From assembly GCF_004363245.1 (NCBI RefSeq), contig NZ_SNYV01000019.1, positions 213,880 to 277,879 of the forward strand: DNA of 64,000 nucleotides. The letters are read 5' to 3'. Below are positions 60,137 through 64,000 of this stretch, piece by piece (within the stretch, counting starts at the first letter, position 1; every line of letters starts with the position of its first letter). The stretch comes from Sphingobacterium yanglingense (GTDB lineage Bacteria > Bacteroidota > Bacteroidia > Sphingobacteriales > Sphingobacteriaceae). A model generated the notes under the pieces. That model searched no databases. It saw nothing but the letters and a program-made list of their open reading frames with translations, and was not told the DNA's origin. The position numbers were made by a program, and so were the translations under genes.

Positions 60137-61165
60137 ATGAACAAAAAGGCTAAAAAAGGTGTTTTGTTGGTGCAGTTAGGTACACCCGACGCACCTGCTA
60201 CCGCTGAAGTGAAAAGATACCTTACCGAATTTTTGATGGACGGACGAGTAATGGATATTCCATACTGGAGCCGGACTTTACTTGTCAAAGGTATCATCGT
60301 GCCTCAACGATCGGCACAATCTGCCGCTACCTATAAAACCATATGGGATGACCGTACAGGGTCGCCATTGATGTATTATAGTGTGTTGCAGAAGGAAATG
60401 CTTCAGGAGCAATTGGGCGAAGAATACCACGTGGAGTTAGCTATGCGTTATCAAAATCCATCAATCGATGCTGCCTTGCAAAAGATGGAGGGAATGCTGC
60501 TGGATTCTATTAAGGTTGTGCCGTTGTTTCCACAGTATGCATCCGCGACTACCGGTTCGGTAATGGAGAAGGTAATGGAGGTTATGCGTAAATGGCAGTA
60601 TATACCTAGCGTGTCTTTTGTGAATAGCTATTGTGAAGACGAAGATATGATTTCGGTATTTGCAGAGAATGGCAAGAAGCATCCTATCGAGGAGTTTGAT
60701 CATATTTTATTCAGTTACCATGGGCTTCCGGTACGGCAGCTTGGTAAAGTGGATCCTTCCGGAGAATTGCACTGTCCGGATAGTGGTTGTGATACCTGTA
60801 AGGTAGAGCTTAACTCATTTTGTTACCTGTCACAATGTTATGCAACAACTAGGGCAATAGCGAAGAAGCTGGAGCTTTCCCCTGAGAAATTTACAGTTTG
60901 TTTCCAGTCTAGGTTAGGGAAAACGCCTTGGATACAACCTTATACCTCCGATGTATTACATGATCTGGCTCAAAAGGGGGTCAAAAAGCTACTGGTATTC
61001 AGTCCTGCTTTCGTCGCTGATTGTATCGAGACATTAGATGAGATACAGGTCGAGTATGCCGATGAGTTTAAAGCACTAGGGGGAGAGGAAGTTGTTATGG
61101 TAGAGAGCCTCAATGATAACCCGAGATGGATCGATTCTCTTAAGAAGCTCGTACTCTCAAATTGA
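60137..61165 (+). CDS. hemH: ferrochelatase
   Basis: A 342-residue enzyme from the ATG at 60137 that inserts iron into protoporphyrin IX, the last haem step. Family marks are GVLLVQLGTPDAP at the N-terminus, FSYHGLP near 193 with the catalytic His, and FQSRLGKTPWIQPYT near 258. A Cys-rich stretch (CPDSGCDTC) near 215 is where some ferrochelatases have an internal iron-sulfur insertion; cluster binding is not proven. Nine bases before the next gene. Confidence 0.95.
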   Translation: MNKKAKKGVLLVQLGTPDAPATAEVKRYLTEFLMDGRVMDIPYWSRTLLVKGIIVPQRSAQSAATYKTIWDDRTGSPLMYYSVLQKEMLQEQLGEEYHVELAMRYQNPSIDAALQKMEGMLLDSIKVVPLFPQYASATTGSVMEKVMEVMRKWQYIPSVSFVNSYCEDEDMISVFAENGKKHPIEEFDHILFSYHGLPVRQLGKVDPSGELHCPDSGCDTCKVELNSFCYLSQCYATTRAIAKKLELSPEKFTVCFQSRLGKTPWIQPYTSDVLHDLAQKGVKKLLVFSPAFVADCIETLDEIQVEYADEFKALGGEEVVMVESLNDNPRWIDSLKKLVLSN

Positions 61166-61173
61166 TATAAACT

Positions 61174-62430
61174 ATGTTGATTTTCAACGCTATTTTTTTA
61201 TTTGTATTAGATTTTTACATTTTTTTTGCACTTCGTGCCACTAAAATATCCTTTGTCAGAAAGAAATGGTTTGCGATCGCTTGGTGGTTGTATTCTATTT
61301 GTTTATTGGCAGGAGTATTGATCGCATTCAAGTTCAATATTCCATTGATGTATCGCTCTATTATATTAGTCGCATTTTTCATGACTGCCGTTAGTAAGTT
61401 TATATACGTTGTCGTATTGCTAATGGACGATATACGGAGAGGGGGCGTCTGGATGTCTAGACTATTTACATCTCGAAAAGGAAAGACATTGGAGGAGCGG
61501 GTTGAAGAGTTAGAAAAGCCGCTTCCTGAAAAAGTCAAAAACGGCATTAGTCGCTCTGATTTTTTACTTAAATCTGGAGTTGTGGTGGCGTCTTTACCAA
61601 TCTTTCCCTTAGCTTGGGGCGTTATATCCAGCGCTTATGATTATCGTATCAGACGGCAGCGTTTAGTACTGCCAAATCTTCCAAAGGCTTTCCATGGCTT
61701 TAAAATAGCTCAAATTTCGGATGTACACTCTGGCTCTTTCTATAACCAGAAAGCGGTGTTAGGCGGTGTGGAGATGTTGCTTGGTGAAAAACCGGATGCA
61801 ATCTTTTTTACAGGCGATTTAGTGAATAATGTAGCCTCAGAAATGAGAGATTACCAAGATATCTTTTCTAAGCTACATGCCGAATTTGGGGTTTATTCTA
61901 CACTTGGGAATCATGATTATGGTGATTACTATTACGGTAAGGAAGATAGTGCGGCTAAACGTAAAAACTTGAAAGATATTATCGATGTCCATAAGGTAAT
62001 GGGCTGGGATCTCCTGATGGACGAAAATAGAGTGATTAAAGTGGATAATGAAGAACTTTCCATTGTTGGGGTACAGAACTGGGGAACCGGACGTTTTCCG
62101 AAAAAAGGTGATTTGGGCAAAGCATTGATAGGTACTGAAGATAAAGCAGTCAAATTGCTGTTGTCTCATGACCCGTCACACTGGCGCGCTCAGGTACTCG
62201 ATACAGATGTAGACGTTATGTTTGCCGGCCATACACACGGTATGCAGTTCGGGGTCAGAGGAGAGCATTTTCAATGGAGTCCTGCTAAATATATCTATAA
62301 AGAATGGGCAGGCCTATATCAGGAGGGACCGAAGCAGCTTTATGTTAACACGGGCTATGGTTTCTTAGGTTACCCTGGCAGGGTGGGAATATTACCAGAA
62401 ATTACAATTTTTGAATTGGTAACCTCCTAA
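61174..62430 (+). CDS. membrane-anchored metallophosphoesterase
   Basis: A 418-residue protein. The N-terminal third has three or four TM helices (residues 1-90), then a linker with SRSDFLLKSG and a further hydrophobic segment (about 128-150), and the calcineurin-type domain. Metal motifs are DVHSGSF near 178, GDLVNN near 208, GNHDYGD near 243 and GHTHGMQ near 350. The linker resembles a Tat signal (SRRxFLK) but lacks the second Arg. Related YkuE/YaeI-like proteins act on lipid-linked phosphoesters; the substrate here is unknown. Probably cotranscribed with hemH. Confidence 0.88.
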   Translation: MLIFNAIFLFVLDFYIFFALRATKISFVRKKWFAIAWWLYSICLLAGVLIAFKFNIPLMYRSIILVAFFMTAVSKFIYVVVLLMDDIRRGGVWMSRLFTSRKGKTLEERVEELEKPLPEKVKNGISRSDFLLKSGVVVASLPIFPLAWGVISSAYDYRIRRQRLVLPNLPKAFHGFKIAQISDVHSGSFYNQKAVLGGVEMLLGEKPDAIFFTGDLVNNVASEMRDYQDIFSKLHAEFGVYSTLGNHDYGDYYYGKEDSAAKRKNLKDIIDVHKVMGWDLLMDENRVIKVDNEELSIVGVQNWGTGRFPKKGDLGKALIGTEDKAVKLLLSHDPSHWRAQVLDTDVDVMFAGHTHGMQFGVRGEHFQWSPAKYIYKEWAGLYQEGPKQLYVNTGYGFLGYPGRVGILPEITIFELVTS

Positions 62431-62440
62431 TGAAAATATA

Positions 62441-62476
62441 CAAATAAAGCCTGTGGACATCCACAGGCTTTATTTG
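62441..62476. terminator. bidirectional terminator before pfkA
   Basis: Perfect 17-bp arms at 62441-62457 and 62460-62476 (core AAAGCCTGTGGA) with a 2-base spacer, between convergent genes. Confidence 0.85.
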
Positions 62477-62478
62477 TA

Positions 62479-63453
62479 TTAATGTGATAGGATTTCAACA
62501 ATCCGGGTGAGATTGTCGTTGATCTTGTCAATATGTTTGATTGCTTTTCCGAACGGTGTAAATTGAATCTGTCCACAGATCAATCCAGCCATTTCGCCAC
62601 GACGCCCTTCCAATAATCCTTCCACAGCTGCTACTCCTAGTCTGCTGGCCAGTACGCGGTCCATACAAGACGGCTTGCCACCACGTTGGATATGCCCTAG
62701 GATAGATACCCGAACATCATAATGAGGGAAGCTTTCTTTTATTTTTTCTGCTACGACCAGGCCTCCTTCATTGTCACCTTCCGCAACGATAATAATTCGC
62801 GAAGACTTATTCTTTCTGGTTTGATCCAAACGCTTCATGATCGCTTGGTAGTCTACGGTTAATTCCGGGATCAGAACTGCTTCTGCTCCTGTACTGATGC
62901 CAGAACGAAGTGCAATAAGTCCGGAGTCACGCCCCATTACCTCAACTACAAAAAGTCGATCATGGGATTCAGCCGTATCTCTAATCTTATCTACAGCATC
63001 CACCACGGTATTGATCGCTGTGTCGTACCCGATTGTAAAGTCAGTTCCTGCTAGATCATTATCGATTGTTCCGGGTATACCTACGATAGGAATATCAAAT
63101 TCTTCGATAAACTTGGATGCTCCTGTAAAAGTTCCATCACCACCGATAACCACTAAACCATTAATGCCCAGTTTTTTTATGTTGTCGTAAGCTTTTTTAC
63201 GTCCTTCGACCGATTTAAACTCTTCACTACGCGCTGTTTTTAGGATAGTACCTCCCCGTTGGATAATATTTGCCACAGATTTGGCATCCATAGAGATTAT
63301 TTCTCCATTGACCAATCCATCATAACCACGGCGTACGCCAAACATATTAGCCCCATGGTATATACCAGCCCGAATTACAGCCCGTATTGCAGCATTCATG
63401 CCTGGAGAATCACCTCCCGATGTTAAAACAGCTATATTCTTAATTTCACTCAT
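62479..63453 (-). CDS. pfkA: ATP-dependent 6-phosphofructokinase
   Basis: A 324-residue enzyme when started at the ATG at 63453, giving the usual N-terminus SEIKNIAVLTSGGDSPGMNAA. ATP-site GGDGTF lies near residue 102 and the catalytic PGTIDNDLAGTD near 123. It commits fructose-6-phosphate to glycolysis. An in-frame start at 63507 would include the promoter and is rejected. The promoter at 63459-63491 implies a leaderless mRNA. Confidence 0.96.
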   Translation of the reverse strand: MSEIKNIAVLTSGGDSPGMNAAIRAVIRAGIYHGANMFGVRRGYDGLVNGEIISMDAKSVANIIQRGGTILKTARSEEFKSVEGRKKAYDNIKKLGINGLVVIGGDGTFTGASKFIEEFDIPIVGIPGTIDNDLAGTDFTIGYDTAINTVVDAVDKIRDTAESHDRLFVVEVMGRDSGLIALRSGISTGAEAVLIPELTVDYQAIMKRLDQTRKNKSSRIIIVAEGDNEGGLVVAEKIKESFPHYDVRVSILGHIQRGGKPSCMDRVLASRLGVAAVEGLLEGRRGEMAGLICGQIQFTPFGKAIKHIDKINDNLTRIVEILSH

Positions 63454-63458
63454 ATGTT

Positions 63459-63491
63459 CAAACCTAGATAAATTTATTTTCAAGTGCAAAA
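63459..63491 (-). promoter_or_regulatory. promoter of pfkA
   Basis: On the minus strand TTTTG (63491-63487), a 20-base spacer and TAGGTTTG (63466-63459) form the most complete -33/-7 match in the window. The -7 box ends 5 bases before the ATG. Confidence 0.7.
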
Positions 63492-63558
63492 TAAATGTCA
63501 GTTGCACTCAAATACATCTGTACATTACTATGCTCCCTTATTGGGGTCTATATTATAC

Positions 63559-63596
63559 AAAAATAACAACATTTGTTATCAAATGTTGTTATTTTT
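63559..63596 (-). terminator. terminator of the DsbD-like gene
   Basis: Perfect 17-bp arms AAAAATAACAACATTTG and complement around a 4-base loop, ending in T-tract on the minus strand, about 20 bases beyond the stop of the thioredoxin-domain gene. Confidence 0.88.
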
Positions 63597-63616
63597 ACAT
63601 TAAAAGTATGTTTGGT

Positions 63617-64000
63617 TTACTTCGCTTTGAATGCGTCTATTCCAGACTGTAGGAATGCTCCATACTTCTCGATATCATAGATCGCACCACTTGTCGGCAC
63701 CAATAGCTCACCCTCGTTGTCCAAAAGTGCGTACAATGGCTGTGAGTTGCTCTCAAACTTCGTAATCTGAAAATCAGCATTGCGCTTACTTACCGTATTG
63801 ATCTTTTTGCCCGTTTTCTTTGAGACATAGTGCTCACTTTCGGGAAGATCCAATACCTTGTCATCAACGTACAGCTCTACAAGGATAAACTCATTGTTAA
63901 GCATCGCCCGTATTTTAGGGCTACTCCATACTTCAGCTTCCATCTTACGGCAGTTGACACAGTTCCAGCCTGTAAAATCGACCAACAACGGTTTCTTCTG
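63617..64000 (-). CDS. C-terminal thioredoxin domain of a DsbD-like thiol:disulfide interchange protein, cut by the window edge
   Basis: The frame runs open to the right edge, so at least 127 residues of a longer protein are present. KKPLLVDFTGWNCVNCRKM is the thioredoxin active site (CVNC) in the form typical of the C-terminal domain of DsbD proteins, and GELLVPTSG supplies the region after the cis-Pro (SQPLYALLDNEG). The full protein would carry electrons from cytoplasm to periplasm. The membrane part lies outside the window, so a soluble thioredoxin-like protein cannot be fully excluded. Confidence 0.8.
   Translation of the reverse strand, partial: QKKPLLVDFTGWNCVNCRKMEAEVWSSPKIRAMLNNEFILVELYVDDKVLDLPESEHYVSKKTGKKINTVSKRNADFQITKFESNSQPLYALLDNEGELLVPTSGAIYDIEKYGAFLQSGIDAFKAK

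Noticed and set aside
63454..63507. Longer start for pfkA
   Set aside because: The extension covers the best promoter in the window and does not match the family N-terminus.
1..64000. Insertion sequence, prophage or integrative element
   Set aside because: No transposase, integrase or phage gene and no long flanking repeats were seen anywhere.

Overview
The window reads as chromosome of a Bacteroidota species, most likely Sphingobacteriaceae (Sphingobacterium- or Pedobacter-like). Evidence: four SusC/SusD outer-membrane import pairs, ECF sigma/FecR regulators, promoter -7 boxes of the form TAnnTTTG, almost no Shine-Dalgarno sequences, several TTG starts, and exported proteins whose predicted mature N-terminus is Gln. 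No rRNA, tRNA, insertion sequence or CRISPR array was seen.

1-13.2 kb is the right-hand part of an exopolysaccharide locus: glycosyltransferases, a beta-helix protein, a 4,6-dehydratase / 4-ketoreductase / initiating phosphoglycosyl-transferase set of the WbpM-WbpV-WbpL type, the export pair Wza-like and Wzc-like, a PHP-type tyrosine phosphatase and a cupin sugar-modifying enzyme. Flippase and polymerase are absent and presumably lie left of the window. The first 2.75 kb is much more AT-rich than the rest.

13.2-14.3 kb holds an HdeD-like membrane protein and a decayed small gene. 14.3-47.8 kb is a block of four SusCD import loci: (1) sigma divergent from FecR-SusC-SusD-Mx1 metallopeptidase-DUF4302-two lipoproteins; (2) exported PHP phosphoesterase-SusC-SusD without its own regulator; (3) sigma-FecR-TlpA-SusC-SusD; (4) on the minus strand, sigma-FecR-SusC-SusD-PPP-type phosphatase. 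None carries a glycoside hydrolase or polysaccharide lyase, so peptide, phosphoester or metal-linked nutrients are more likely substrates than glycans. Loci 1 and 4 share a 26-nt hairpin of the same architecture between fecR and susC, with compensatory base changes; this is the best candidate here for an undescribed element.

47.8-53 kb is a mixed stretch: NTF2-like protein, acetyltransferase, TetR regulator, small conserved proteins and UDP-glucose dehydrogenase. 53-64 kb is housekeeping: dnaG, yraN, glutaminyl cyclase, an exported peptide deformylase, ruvX-ybeY with a structured leader, ndk, ispH, hemH, a membrane metallophosphoesterase, pfkA and the end of a DsbD-like thioredoxin protein. 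Most convergent gene pairs are separated by strong symmetrical hairpin terminators, and several housekeeping genes have a -7 box so close to the ATG that their mRNAs should be leaderless or nearly so.
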